Below are positions 19,490 to 30,430 of a DNA stretch of 64,000 nucleotides, one piece after another. The DNA comes from Rhodomicrobium lacus (GTDB lineage: Bacteria > Pseudomonadota > Alphaproteobacteria > Rhizobiales > Rhodomicrobiaceae), in assembly GCF_003992725.1 (NCBI RefSeq), contig NZ_RZNF01000003.1, positions 62,001-126,000 of the forward strand. Reading direction: 5' to 3'. A program made the position numbers and the translations under genes. How positions within the stretch are numbered: position 1 is the first letter of the stretch; every line of letters starts with the position of its first letter. The notes below the pieces were generated by a model. It ran no database searches and was not told the DNA's origin. It was given only the letters and a program-made list of their open reading frames with translations.

Positions 19490-20266
19490 ATGAACAATCG
19501 CCGCCGCCGCATCTACGAAGGAAAGGCGAAGGTTCTCTATGAAGGGCCGGAGCCCGGCACCCTCATCCAGCACTTCAAGGACGACGCGACCGCGTTCAAC
19601 GCCCAGAAGCATGAGCGCTTCGAAGGCAAGGGCGTGCTGAACAACCGGATTTCCGAGTACATTTTCAGCCGCCTGAACGAGATCGGCGTGCCGACTCATT
19701 TCATCCGTCGCCTTAACATGCGCGAGCAACTGATCCGCGAAGTGGAGATCATCCCGCTCGAAGTCGTGGTGCGAAACGTCGTCGCGGGATCGCTCGGCAC
19801 GCGCCTCGGGCTCGAAGAGGGCATGCAGCTTCCGCGCTCCATCATCGAGTTCTATTACAAGGCCGACAAGCTGAACGATCCGATGGTGACTGAAGAGCAC
19901 ATCACCGCCTTCGGCTGGGCCGCGCCGCAGGAAATCGACGAGATGATGGCGCTCGCGCTTCGAATCAACGATTTCCTTTCCGGTCTGTTCCTCGGCATCG
20001 GCATCCGCCTCGTCGACTTCAAGGTCGAGTTCGGCCGCATCTACGATCCCGACGGGCAGGTGCGCATCGTTCTCGCCGACGAGATCAGCCCCGACTGCTG
20101 CCGCCTCTGGGACATCGAGACGAAGGACAAGCTCGACAAGGACCGCTTCCGCCGCGACATGGGCGGGCTTCTCGAAGCCTACTCCGAGGTTGCAAGGCGG
20201 CTCGGCATTCTTGTCGACAACCCCGCGCCGAAGCCGAAAGGCCCGGTGCTCGTGCAATCGAAGTAG
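19490..20266 (+). CDS. purC: Phosphoribosylaminoimidazole-succinocarboxamide synthase
   Basis: A 258-residue SAICAR synthetase that ligates aspartate to CAIR in purine synthesis. Signatures: [15 protein letters not shown] at the ATP site, [18 protein letters not shown], the substrate block [13 protein letters not shown], and DFKVEFGR...LADEISPD. The ATG at 19490 follows an AGAAGGGGG ribosome site, so the Met 16 codons upstream is not used. First gene of a purC-purS-purQ-(unknown)-purL cluster. Confidence 0.97.
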   Translation: MNNRRRRIYEGKAKVLYEGPEPGTLIQHFKDDATAFNAQKHERFEGKGVLNNRISEYIFSRLNEIGVPTHFIRRLNMREQLIREVEIIPLEVVVRNVVAGSLGTRLGLEEGMQLPRSIIEFYYKADKLNDPMVTEEHITAFGWAAPQEIDEMMALALRINDFLSGLFLGIGIRLVDFKVEFGRIYDPDGQVRIVLADEISPDCCRLWDIETKDKLDKDRFRRDMGGLLEAYSEVARRLGILVDNPAPKPKGPVLVQSK

Positions 20267-20295
20267 CTAGATATCGATCAATGCCGGAGACGACA

Positions 20296-20535
20296 ATGAA
20301 GGCGCGCATTACCGTAACCCTCAAGAACGGCGTGCTCGACCCGCAAGGGCGCGCCATCGCGAACGCGCTTCATTCGCTGGGCTTTGGCGGCGTCGAGGAT
20401 GTGCGCCAGGGCAAGCTCATCGAAGTGGAGTTGAAGGCGGCGGACGAGGCGGCGGCGCAAACCGAACTCGACGCCATGTGCCGCCAGCTTCTCGCCAACC
20501 CCGTGATCGAAAACTACAGGGTCGAACTTCTATGA
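20296..20535 (+). CDS. purS: Phosphoribosylformylglycinamidine synthase, PurS subunit
   Basis: A 79-residue PurS (84 if the ATG at 20281 is used) with the family pattern [39 protein letters not shown] and the closing [14 protein letters not shown]. PurS bridges PurQ and PurL in the three-part FGAM synthase. It is 29 bases after purC, and its TGA overlaps the purQ ATG (ATGA). Confidence 0.95.
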   Translation: MKARITVTLKNGVLDPQGRAIANALHSLGFGGVEDVRQGKLIEVELKAADEAAAQTELDAMCRQLLANPVIENYRVELL

Positions 20536-21215
20536 AGTCTGCCGTCATCGTCTTTCCCGGCTCGAACTGCGATCGCGACGCGGCCGTGACGCTCGAAGCC
20601 GTGACGGGCGTGAAGCCCGTCATGGTCTGGCATGGCGACGAGGCCCTGCCGAAAGTCGACCTCATCGTGTTGCCGGGTGGATTCTCCTATGGAGACTATC
20701 TGCGCTCGGGCGCGATGGCGGCGCAGTCGCCCATCGTGCGCGCAGTGAAGGCCGAAGCGGAGCGAGGCGTCGCCGTGCTCGGCATATGCAACGGCTTCCA
20801 GATCCTGACAGAGACGGGGCTTCTTCCCGGCGCGCTCATGCGCAACAGCGGCCTCAACTTCATCTGCCGCGATGTCGACCTGATAGTGGAGCGCACAGAT
20901 ACGGCCTTCACCAACGCCTACACGCAAGGCGAACGCGTTACGATCCCCATCGCTCACAAGGACGGCTCCTATTTCGCGGAAGACGAGACGCTGGACCGGA
21001 TCGAGGGAGAAGGACAGGTGGTGTTCCGCTACGCGCCGACCCCCGAAGGCGCAAGCGGAAATCCGAACGGTTCCCGCCGCGACATCGCTGGCCTTATCGA
21101 CCGCACCGGGCGTATCATGGGGCTCATGCCGCACCCTGAACGCGCAGCCGATGCCGCTTTAGGCGGAATCGATGGCCGTCGCCTGTTCGAATCGCTTACA
21201 CGGACTTTGAACTAG
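20532..21215 (+). CDS. purQ: Phosphoribosylformylglycinamidine synthase, glutaminase subunit PurQ
   Basis: A 227-residue class I glutamine amidotransferase. It starts [16 protein letters not shown], has the nucleophile elbow GICNGFQIL and ends with the catalytic PHPERA. It supplies ammonia to PurL for FGAM formation. The start overlaps the purS stop by four bases, so the two are translationally coupled. Confidence 0.97.
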   Translation: MKSAVIVFPGSNCDRDAAVTLEAVTGVKPVMVWHGDEALPKVDLIVLPGGFSYGDYLRSGAMAAQSPIVRAVKAEAERGVAVLGICNGFQILTETGLLPGALMRNSGLNFICRDVDLIVERTDTAFTNAYTQGERVTIPIAHKDGSYFAEDETLDRIEGEGQVVFRYAPTPEGASGNPNGSRRDIAGLIDRTGRIMGLMPHPERAADAALGGIDGRRLFESLTRTLN

Positions 21216-21271
21216 CGAGTCAAACTTTTGCGTCTTCAAGGGTCAACCGCTCCAGCGAAAGGATCGCCATC

Positions 21272-21682
21272 ATGAGTTTCGACGACGAAGTTGATGAAGT
21301 GAAGCGCGAGATGCAGACCGCCAAGCTCGACCCCGAAGCTCGCCGCGAGACCGCCGCGAAGCTCGTCGAGCGTCTGAACGAGCAGATCGCCTCGAAGCGG
21401 CTGGACTTCGTCCTCGCCGAGGCCGAGGGCGACCCCATCGTGCAGATCAAGTACAAGCCGGACAGCGAGACGCTCGCCAACGTCTATATCCATGAGGACG
21501 GCAGCATCACGTTCCAGGCCGCCGGCATATCCGACGATGCGGATGACGATGACGACGATTCCGGCTATTTCCCCAGCTATGTCGAATACATGGACGAGGA
21601 GGAATTCCTCGAAGACGCGTATGACATGCTGAAGGTCGGTTTGGCCGAATATGAACTCGACCGCGAGCAGCGCTCCGTCTGA
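21272..21682 (+). CDS. Small acidic protein of unknown function within the purine cluster
   Basis: A 136-residue, strongly acidic protein. It has an N-terminal helical half (DDEVDEVKREMQTAKLDPEARRETAAKLVERL), a short beta segment (RLDFVLAEAEGDPIVQIKYKP and LANVYIHEDGSITFQ), an aspartate run (DDADDDDDD) and an acidic C-terminal helix (EYMDEEEFLEDAYDMLKVG). I do not recognise a family with a known role. It lies 56 bases after purQ and 226 before purL on the same strand, so it could be cotranscribed. A perfect hairpin (21704-21728) follows it. Confidence 0.75.
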   Translation: MSFDDEVDEVKREMQTAKLDPEARRETAAKLVERLNEQIASKRLDFVLAEAEGDPIVQIKYKPDSETLANVYIHEDGSITFQAAGISDDADDDDDDSGYFPSYVEYMDEEEFLEDAYDMLKVGLAEYELDREQRSV

Positions 21683-21703
21683 GCCTGCCATCGCAAGCTA
21701 CTT

Positions 21704-21728
21704 CATGGCCGGACGCGTTCCGGCCATG
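21704..21728 (+). terminator. Hairpin downstream of the small acidic protein gene
   Basis: A perfect 10-bp inverted repeat (CATGGCCGGA / TCCGGCCATG) around a five-base CGCGT loop, 21 bases after the stop codon. No T-run follows, so it may be a weak terminator or an mRNA-stabilising end that separates the upstream genes from purL. Confidence 0.5.
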
Positions 21729-21908
21729 CTGATCGCTCGGGCGGACAGGCCGGGCGATTGTTAGTTGTTGCCGGTCAACCCGTGCGCACGCGCTTCGAGT
21801 GCAGGTTGATCTCGTGTTTGGAAGAACGACCTCGCCTCAAGATCGGGCATGCCCGCCAAGCGGGGAGATGGGCCGCGCTCTGAAGTGGCCCGCGACAGGA
21901 TCATCTCT

Positions 21909-24122
<2,214 letters not shown>

Positions 24123-24614
24123 GGACGCGTTGTTGCGAAGCACGCGCTTCATGCCGATCGCAAGATGGGCGCTTGCGCGGTAAGCCTCGGTTTCATCAGA
24201 AGATCGGGCTTGGGCAACGGCAGCGGCGGGAGCGGATTTCCGGCAAGACGCGACAAAGCCAGGGCAAGATCGTGCCCTCGATTCCCGGAAAGGCGGATCG
24301 GTTCCGCCTTCCGGCAAGAGTGCGGGGCAATCGGCCTGCCGGGAAGCCATGTGACTGGGGGGCCCCAAGCCCGTGCCGGTCAGCGGCGGCTCATCAGGCA
24401 GACGCTTCCGGCTGAAGGGCACATCTCTGAAAAGCTGTGTGTGTCTCGACGCGAACGGCCTTCCCGCAAGAGCCGCCAGACCTTCCGCTTGCTACCGGCA
24501 GAAGTGGGCGCATTGAAAAAGCGCAAGGGCACCCAGAGCTATCGCCGGCAGGCTCCCGCGCAGGGCGAACGACGCGCCGCGAAAGCCTCAAGACATCATC
24601 ATCTGTTATAAGAA
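24123..24614. other. Structured intergenic region after purL
   Basis: About 490 bases between purL and the tRNA, with no credible gene. Frames on both strands are rich in Arg, Ser and Gly and have no family similarity. It contains a strong imperfect hairpin at about 24285-24314 (CCGGAAAGGCGGA / TTCCGCCTTCCGG, one bulge) and several copies of a CCGGCAAGA-like word (near 24240 and 24311). It may be decayed or repetitive extragenic sequence. Confidence 0.4.
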
Positions 24615-24691
24615 TGGTCGGAGTGGAGTGATTCGAACACTCGACCCCCTCGTCCCGAACGAGGTGCGCTACCAGGCTGCGCTACACTCCG
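24615..24691 (-). tRNA. tRNA-Pro (anticodon CGG)
   Basis: Read on the minus strand, the acceptor stem CGGAGTG pairs with CACTCCG, followed by discriminator A and an encoded CCA. The D-arm contains AGCCTGGTAGCGC. The anticodon stem CCTCG/CGAGG encloses the loop TTCGGGA, giving anticodon CGG. The T-arm is GAGTG-TTCGAAT-CACTC. Total 77 bases, all arms paired. Confidence 0.97.
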
Positions 24692-24931
24692 ACATGATCG
24701 CATCGATGCGATGCGAAAGGCAGGGCGTCCGGTCGTCCCGAACGCGTTTGCCGTATATACCCGCCTCGCTGCCGTATCGCAAGCGCTGAAAAGGCGTTTG
24801 TTTCAATTTCTTGAACGCGGCCTTGTCGCGCGTTTCTGCTGTCCTGTCGGAGACGTCGTGTAACTCGCCCCCCGGCGACATGTCGAGCATCACGCTGTTC
24901 AGAAGCGGGCAGACACAAAGCGCACGACGCG

Positions 24932-25180
24932 CTAGCAAAGGAGGGCTGGCCGCGCCATGGAGGCGAGCCGGGACGTGTTCTTCTCTCGGGCGGCCATCTT
25001 CACCTTGGCCGCGTAAATCGCGAGGCAGTCGGAAAATTCGGAGGCTTTTTCTGGCGAAAGCTGAATGAAAGCGAGTGCCTCTCCGTCGCGATCCTCGATC
25101 TGGATGGTAATCTTCTTGTCGGCATCCTCCGCCCAAGCCCGAATGACCGCCGGTTCGCGCTTCGAGTGATCCTTTTTCAT
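24932..25180 (-). CDS. Small hypothetical protein
   Basis: An 82-residue protein (starting MKKDHSKREPAVIRAWAEDADKK) with a charged N-terminus, a beta-like stretch (KITIQIEDRDGEALAFIQL) and a C-terminal helix. A good ribosome site (GGGGAAG) lies before the ATG. I do not recognise a family. It lies between the tRNA and the phasin gene, on the same strand as both. Probably real because of the ribosome site and the alternating strand/helix pattern, but function unknown. Confidence 0.6.
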   Translation of the reverse strand: MKKDHSKREPAVIRAWAEDADKKITIQIEDRDGEALAFIQLSPEKASEFSDCLAIYAAKVKMAAREKNTSRLASMARPALLC

Positions 25181-25368
25181 ACTGCTTCCCCTTTACGAGT
25201 ACCTGTGCCGACCAGCCCGATGCCCGGCCACACGCAAAAGTAAGCAAAGAATGTGCCCATTCCACGTCAAAGCGTTAACCAACGTCTCATTTCGATCAAG
25301 GGCGGAAAGGGGGACGACACTTGGCGAAGCCGCATCGAGAAAGCTCATGCGACTTCCGCCAGATCGCA

Positions 25369-25806
25369 TCAGTTGCCGCTGTAGAAGGGATTCGACGGAA
25401 CCGAATTCGCGGCGTTCTGCACGGTTTGCGTGGCAGCGCGCGAGCCTTCCTTAACCGTCTTGACCGTCAATTCGCGCAGTTCCTCCAACTGACGGCTGAA
25501 CGCTTCCATCTGATCGCGGAGATGGGCGTTTTGCAGTTCGACGATCTCGCTCAGATGTTTCGCATCGGTCAGCTTGAGCGCGAGGCTGAAATTCGCATCG
25601 GCGTTCTGGCGGGTGAAGGCCGCGATCCTTTCGTTAAGCTGCTTGAGGCCATCGGCGGCGGGAACGGACGACGTGTCCACACCCTGAATAAGCTTTTCGC
25701 TCGACGCTGCGAACGTGTCGAACGCCTTCTGCGCCTGCTCGATGCTCGTCTTGAGAATGCTGCGAACGGAATCGGGAAGTTCGCCGAAATTGGGTGTATC
25801 GGTCAT
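25369..25806 (-). CDS. Phasin family protein
   Basis: A 145-residue almost wholly helical protein (MTDTPNFGELPDSVRSILKTSIEQAQKAFDTF ... ALKLTDAKHLSEIVELQNAHLRDQMEAF) typical of phasins, which coat polyhydroxyalkanoate granules. The segment around AKHLSEIVELQNAHLRDQ is the usual conserved part. The ATG at 25806 follows a good AAAGGGAG ribosome site, and the 50-codon in-frame extension is rejected. No phaC or phaR is in the window. Confidence 0.88.
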   Translation of the reverse strand: MTDTPNFGELPDSVRSILKTSIEQAQKAFDTFAASSEKLIQGVDTSSVPAADGLKQLNERIAAFTRQNADANFSLALKLTDAKHLSEIVELQNAHLRDQMEAFSRQLEELRELTVKTVKEGSRAATQTVQNAANSVPSNPFYSGN

Positions 25807-26226
25807 GTTCGTTCTCCCTTTGATTTGCCCGGCGAAGTCGAAACGGGTTAATTGCCGTATTCCGCAATGCGCGCGGATACGGTTAATATCCTGAATATTG
25901 AAGATATGCGGCAATTTAGCAAGCGCTCGCGGTGCTTTCTTTGGCGCGGGCGGCAAATTCTTCGTGTCGCGTTTCAGACGCGTCCCTCGCGCGGGACCGG
26001 GACATTATGGGCGAAAGCCGACGTCGGCGGCTTCACCGATCAACCGATCCGGGACCTCCATTGCTTAGAAGTCGGAACGCTGGAAGGTGCCCGCTTATCA
26101 CCTCAGCCGGACGGGCGCGTTTCGCTTGCCTGACGGCGCACACGCCCCGGCGATTGTCATTTTAAACCATTAAGCGGGCGATACCGGAGCGTTGTCGCTC
26201 TGTGGCAACTTGGTACTGGGCTCTGG
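25807..26226. other. Intergenic region upstream of the phasin gene
   Basis: About 420 bases between the lipoprotein and phasin genes, both on the minus strand. An AT-rich stretch at 25875-25925, some 70-120 bases before the phasin ATG, includes a short AATAT/ATATT inverted repeat and is the likeliest place for the phasin promoter. Nothing else recognisable. Confidence 0.4.
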
Positions 26227-26706
26227 CTATTGGACCTTTTTGCCCTTCTCGTCGTCGTCCTTCGTCGTACCGATGGCGCGAGAGACCCAGTCCGGACGGC
26301 AACGGGTGTCCTGATTCACGTTCTTGTTGAACCTGTCGATGTTGCCCTTGTCGTCTGTCCATTCACCGTTGCGGCAATATTCCTTGCGCTTGGCTTCGGC
26401 GTCTTTCTTGGCCTGCTTCTTGGCTTCTTCGGGATCGGTAGGCCATGCCTGCGCGGCGGCCATCTGCGGCGCTTCGCCCGGAACGGGCAGCGGCGCATGG
26501 GCCGGCGGCATGACGAGGGGAGCGCGTTCCTGAAGGTTCGGCTCGGGCGCCGGCTTGCCCATCAGGGTTTCCTTGACGTTCACGCCGGCCGCGTCGAGCA
26601 GGGGCGCGTTAATTTCGAGATCCGGCCCGCCATCGCAGCCAGCCAGAACCACGGCAAGCGCAAACGCCGCCGACACGCCAATCACGCTTTTTCGCGATGC
26701 GAACAT
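26227..26706 (-). CDS. Putative lipoprotein
   Basis: A 159-residue protein with a lipoprotein signal peptide: MFASRKSVIGVS..., hydrophobic core AAFALAVVL and lipobox LAGC, so Cys24 would be lipidated. The mature part has a Pro/Ala-rich linker, a Lys-rich helix (EEAKKQAKKDAEAKRKEYC) and two cysteines (in KEYCRNGEW and DTRCRPDW) that could form a disulfide. The next gene upstream is lspA, whose product processes such proteins; 35 bases separate them. Function unknown. Confidence 0.8.
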   Translation of the reverse strand: MFASRKSVIGVSAAFALAVVLAGCDGGPDLEINAPLLDAAGVNVKETLMGKPAPEPNLQERAPLVMPPAHAPLPVPGEAPQMAAAQAWPTDPEEAKKQAKKDAEAKRKEYCRNGEWTDDKGNIDRFNKNVNQDTRCRPDWVSRAIGTTKDDDEKGKKVQ

Positions 26707-26741
26707 GGTTTGCCGCCCCCGATTCCCGTCCAAACCGAGCG

Positions 26742-27242
26742 TTAGGCTTGGTTTCCGGCTTCTTTATGGCTTGATTTTAACGAGTCGTAAAGGAGCCCTC
26801 CGACGCCCGCCACGATGGCGATGTCGGCGAGGTTGAAGACATACCAGCTGAACGAGCCCATGTGGAAATGGAAGAAGTCCGCGACTGCGCCATACTGCAT
26901 CCGGTCGATGGCGTTGCCGAGCGCACCGCCCATGATAAGGCCGACCGCCACTGCCGAAAGCCGTGTCTGCATGTGCGCCAGCCAGAGGAAGAGCGCGAGC
27001 GTCGCGGCAAGCGCGAACCCGATCAGAAGCCATTGGCCGGCGGCGGCGTCCTGCTTGAAAAGCCCATAGGACACGCCGCGATTCCACACGAGCACGATGT
27101 CGAAAAACGGCGCGACGACAACTTTCGCGGTCTCTCCAGTCTGAAAGAAGGCGATCGTCCACGCCTTCTGAACCTGATCCACGAGAAGGGTTGCGGCGGC
27201 GAAGATGAGGCCTGTCAGGCTATATGATCCCCAGATTCTCAT
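26742..27242 (-). CDS. lspA: Lipoprotein signal peptidase II
   Basis: A 166-residue aspartyl protease with four membrane segments that cleaves prolipoprotein signal peptides. The catalytic dyad is Asp113 in GNAIDR and Asp140 in VFNLADIAI. The N-terminal LLVDQVQKAW and the WNRGVSYG motif are standard. The start MRIWGSYS was chosen since the in-frame extension is not family-like. It is followed by a lipoprotein gene on the same strand. Confidence 0.95.
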   Translation of the reverse strand: MRIWGSYSLTGLIFAAATLLVDQVQKAWTIAFFQTGETAKVVVAPFFDIVLVWNRGVSYGLFKQDAAAGQWLLIGFALAATLALFLWLAHMQTRLSAVAVGLIMGGALGNAIDRMQYGAVADFFHFHMGSFSWYVFNLADIAIVAGVGGLLYDSLKSSHKEAGNQA

Positions 27243-27408
27243 CGGTGCCTCGAAGACCTGATGCAGCAGACGAAGCCTCTCTAGCCGAGCAAATCCGCCC
27301 GCACAAGCGCCGCGCTTGGATGAAAAGGCCCCGGAAGCCTTGAGAACGACAGGTGACAGCCGCACGGGGCCGGTCTATAAGCGCCGCCTAGAAGGGGGGA
27401 CGGAAACG

Positions 27409-28143
27409 ATGAGCCAGACGATCATCTCCATGAAGTGGGGCAAGCGTTACGGCCCGGATTACGTCAACCGTCTCCATTCCATGATCCGCCGCCACACCGC
27501 TCGCCCGGCCCGTTTCGTCTGCTACACGGACGACGTGGAAGGCATAGACGAAGGTGTCGAAACCTACCCGCTCCCGCATATCGAACTGCCCGAGAAGCAG
27601 CGCTGGTGGCCCTGGCGCAAGATTTCGCTCTGGCAAAAGGAACTCGACGGGATTTCGGGCGAGGTGCTTTTTCTCGATCTCGACGTCGTCATCACCGGCA
27701 GCCTCGACGACTTCTTCGACTACAAGCCGGGGCATTTCTGCGTGGCGCGCAACTGGACGCAGCCGAAAGAGCGCATCGGCAACACGTCCGTTTATCGGTT
27801 CCCGGTCGGCGGCCACCCCTACCTCTACGACCGCTTGATGAGCGATTTCGATCTCTATTACGGAAAATATCGCAACAGCCAGACGTTCATTTCCCGCGAA
27901 ATCAGCGATATGGAGTTCTGGCCGGATGCCTGGTGCCACAGCTTCAAGCACAGCCTGATCCCGAAGTGGCCGCTCAATCTCATCAAAACCCCTCCGCTGC
28001 CAGCGGGAACGAAGGTGGTGGCCTTCACAGGCAAACCCGATCCGGACGAGGCAGTCGTCGGGAGATGGCCGCGCGACCATTGGTATCATGTGTTCTACAA
28101 GCAGGTGCGGCCGACGCCGTGGATCGCGGAACACTGGCGCTGA
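27409..28143 (+). CDS. Glycosyltransferase-like protein
   Basis: A 244-residue protein with a GT-A look. It has an N-terminal strand ISMKWGKRYGPDYVNRL, FVCYTDDVEGID, and a DxD-type sugar-nucleotide/metal motif in LFLDLDVVITG, followed by conserved Trp-rich segments (RWWPWRKISLW, DHWYHVFYKQV). Homologous proteins are common in rhizobia but the acceptor is not known. The start at MSQTIISMKW lies within an unlikely longer frame. Divergent from lspA. Confidence 0.8.
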   Translation: MSQTIISMKWGKRYGPDYVNRLHSMIRRHTARPARFVCYTDDVEGIDEGVETYPLPHIELPEKQRWWPWRKISLWQKELDGISGEVLFLDLDVVITGSLDDFFDYKPGHFCVARNWTQPKERIGNTSVYRFPVGGHPYLYDRLMSDFDLYYGKYRNSQTFISREISDMEFWPDAWCHSFKHSLIPKWPLNLIKTPPLPAGTKVVAFTGKPDPDEAVVGRWPRDHWYHVFYKQVRPTPWIAEHWR

Positions 28144-28487
28144 TTCGTGTTTTGATGCGGCGAATTAGGGCCTTGCGCGAGCGGTTTTGTTTAACAAAAC
28201 GTTGCAAAAGCGGGCTAGATAAGGTGGCGTCAGCCGACGTTGCGGCGAAATGGTACTAAGACGTTGTTCAGCCAGCGTTTGCGAACGTAGGAGTGGATTA
28301 CTATCTGTTCCCCGCAAGCATGCGTTTTCGTCACTGCTCACGAAAAATCGATTATTTTTTGGGCATATATAGACGTAGGTAGGATGACACGCTGCACTCG
28401 ACACGCTATTCGAGTATTTCGTTTGCGGGCACAAACGAGCACGAAAATTGCGGCGTCAGATCGCGAAAGCAGGTGGGAGGCAGAATT
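28144..28487. other. Intergenic region upstream of hemH
   Basis: About 340 bases, AT-richer than the surroundings, that should carry the hemH promoter. Near 28340-28400 the sequence is low in GC (CGATTATTTTTTGGGCATATATAG). I see no clear iron-control element or FNR box. No gene supported. Confidence 0.35.
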
Positions 28488-29558
28488 ATGAACTTTATGC
28501 CGCAGCGTTTCTGGGGGGTGGCGCGCACTCCACTGGCTGCGCCCGCCGACCATCCGCTCGTTAATTACGGCCGGATCGGGGTTCTGCTCGTCAACCTCGG
28601 GACGCCGGATGGCACGGGTTATTGGCCCATGCGGCGCTACCTCAAGGAATTCCTTTCCGACCGGCGCGTGATCGAAGCCAATTCCGTCGTCTGGTGGCTG
28701 ATCCTCAACATGGTCGTTCTGACCAAGCGCCCCTTTACGTCCGGCGAAGCCTATCGCTCCGTCTGGAACTCCGAACGCGACGAGTCGCCGCTCCGCACCA
28801 TTACGCGCAGCCAGAGCGACAAGATCAGCGGTCTTCTTGCGCGCGACCCGCGCATCGAAGTCGACTGGGCAATGCGCTACGGAAATCCGAGCATCAAGTC
28901 GCGGCTCGAAGCGCTTCAGGAAAAAGGCTGCGACCGCATCCTGATCTTCCCGCTTTATCCTCAATATTCGGCGGCAACGACCGCAACCGCGTGCGACAAG
29001 GTTTTCGACGCGTTGAAGGAAATGCGCTGGCAGCCGACCATTCGCGTGGTTCCCCCCTATTTCGAAGACCCCGACTATATCGATGCCCTTGCGGCATCCA
29101 CGAAGTCGCGCATCGCCTCGCTCGATTTCGAACCGGAGGTGGTGATCTCTTCGTTTCACGGGCTGCCGCGCTCCTACACGGACAATGGCGACCCGTATTA
29201 CTGTCACTGCGCGAAAACGGTGCGTCTTCTTCGCGATGCGCTCGGCTGGTCCGAGAGCCGCCTCTTGCTGACCTTCCAGTCGCGCTTCGGTTCGGCGGAG
29301 TGGCTGCAGCCCTACACGGCAGACACCATCGCGGAACTGGCGCAAAAGGGCGTGAAGCGCGTGGCGGTGATAACACCCGGCTTCTCTTCCGATTGCATCG
29401 AAACGCTGGAGGAGATGGGCATCCAGGGCGCCGAGATCTTTACCGAGAACGGCGGCGAGAAATTTGCTGCCCTGCCCTGCCTGAACGATTCGCACGAGAG
29501 CATCGACGCGCTGACGACGATCATCAAACGCGAGCTTTCCGGCTGGGTCGACTTCTAA
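28488..29558 (+). CDS. hemH: Ferrochelatase
   Basis: A 356-residue ferrochelatase that inserts iron into protoporphyrin IX. It shows the N-terminal VLLVNLGTPDG, the central FPLYPQYSAATT, the catalytic histidine in SSFHGLPRSY and the catalytic glutamate in PGFSSDCIETLEEM. The ATG at 28488 follows AGGTGGGAGG. No other haem gene is nearby. Confidence 0.97.
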   Translation: MNFMPQRFWGVARTPLAAPADHPLVNYGRIGVLLVNLGTPDGTGYWPMRRYLKEFLSDRRVIEANSVVWWLILNMVVLTKRPFTSGEAYRSVWNSERDESPLRTITRSQSDKISGLLARDPRIEVDWAMRYGNPSIKSRLEALQEKGCDRILIFPLYPQYSAATTATACDKVFDALKEMRWQPTIRVVPPYFEDPDYIDALAASTKSRIASLDFEPEVVISSFHGLPRSYTDNGDPYYCHCAKTVRLLRDALGWSESRLLLTFQSRFGSAEWLQPYTADTIAELAQKGVKRVAVITPGFSSDCIETLEEMGIQGAEIFTENGGEKFAALPCLNDSHESIDALTTIIKRELSGWVDF

Positions 29559-29597
29559 AGCTCGCGTGCGGAAAAGTGCGCGCATTTGAGTGGATCA

Positions 29598-29613
29598 AAA
29601 GCGGATACGCTTC
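29598..29613. repeat. Short palindromic extragenic repeat, copy 1
   Basis: AAAGCGGATACGCTTC, a 5-bp stem around GATA; identical to the copy at 29976. Confidence 0.6.
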
Positions 29614-29975
29614 AGCCGCGATGAATTCAGCAGGCGGCCAGGCGGGCGTGCCGCCAAAGCCTGTTTTGAAAGAATATTCTGGCCGCACCGATTTTTGCGC
29701 CACCGTGGTCCGCCGGCGTTTGTTTACCTTGGGAATGAGGCGTCAACGGCGGCCGTTGTTTCTCGCCCGCGGTATCACTTGCCGATGACCCGGCAACTTC
29801 TGCGATCATCCGTCCGGCCGCCCCCCGGCTCAGGAAATTTGCGGATTCTGGAAGCGCAAACTTGACGGCAGAATTGAGCGCGTCATGTCTCAAGCCGTAA
29901 GCTTATCGGAAGCCGCCGGGTTCCGCTATCTCGGCGGACAAGTCGACATGAGTTGGAGTGCGTCCGGTCAAGCGT

Positions 29976-29991
29976 AAAGCGGATACGCTTC
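29976..29991. repeat. Short palindromic extragenic repeat, copy 2
   Basis: Identical 16 bases to the copy at 29598, in the same intergenic region and same orientation. Confidence 0.6.
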
Positions 29992-30066
29992 GGGATCATC
30001 TGCGGCAACAAGCCGGCGCGTTGAGCAGAAGGCGTGCCCAACGGCAGCGCAAGTGAGGGAAACCGG

Positions 30067-30417
30067 ATGACATCTGCGAATATCGTGCCCGTTTTGCTGC
30101 TTCTCGTCTCCAACGTCTTCATGACGTTCGCCTGGTACGGCCATCTCAAATTCACCGACCGGCCGCTCTGGATCGTGATCCTGGTGAGCTGGTCCATCGC
30201 TTTTTTCGAATATTGCCTCGCTGTTCCGGCGAACCGCATCGGAAGCACCGTTTATTCCGGCGCAGAACTGAAGGCGATTCAGGAAGTCATCACGCTCATC
30301 GTCTTTGCGGTGTTCGCGATCACCTATCTCGGCGAACGGTTCACAATCAATCACGTTATCGGGTTTAGCTTCATCGCGCTGGGCGCATTCTTCGTTTTCA
30401 AGGGACCGATCTCGTAA
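30067..30417 (+). CDS. DUF486 family small membrane protein (DMT-like)
   Basis: A 116-residue protein with four predicted membrane segments: NIVPVLLLLVSNVFMTFAWY, LWIVILVSWSIAFFEYCLAV, a third at about residues 74-90, and HVIGFSFIALGAFFVF. It matches DUF486, a half-size relative of drug/metabolite transporters. The start at MTSANIVPV gives the usual family N-terminus. Substrate unknown. The phosphatase gene begins 13 bases downstream and is probably cotranscribed. Confidence 0.88.
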   Translation: MTSANIVPVLLLLVSNVFMTFAWYGHLKFTDRPLWIVILVSWSIAFFEYCLAVPANRIGSTVYSGAELKAIQEVITLIVFAVFAITYLGERFTINHVIGFSFIALGAFFVFKGPIS

Positions 30418-30430
30418 GAGGGCGCGGGGG

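Larger units (their letters stand above)
29559..30066. other. Intergenic region with two copies of a short palindromic repeat
   Basis: About 510 bases with no supported gene. The 16-base word AAAGCGGATACGCTTC occurs twice, at 29598-29613 and 29976-29991. Its core AAGCG-GATA-CGCTT is a small hairpin. These may be members of a dispersed extragenic palindrome. Confidence 0.5.
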
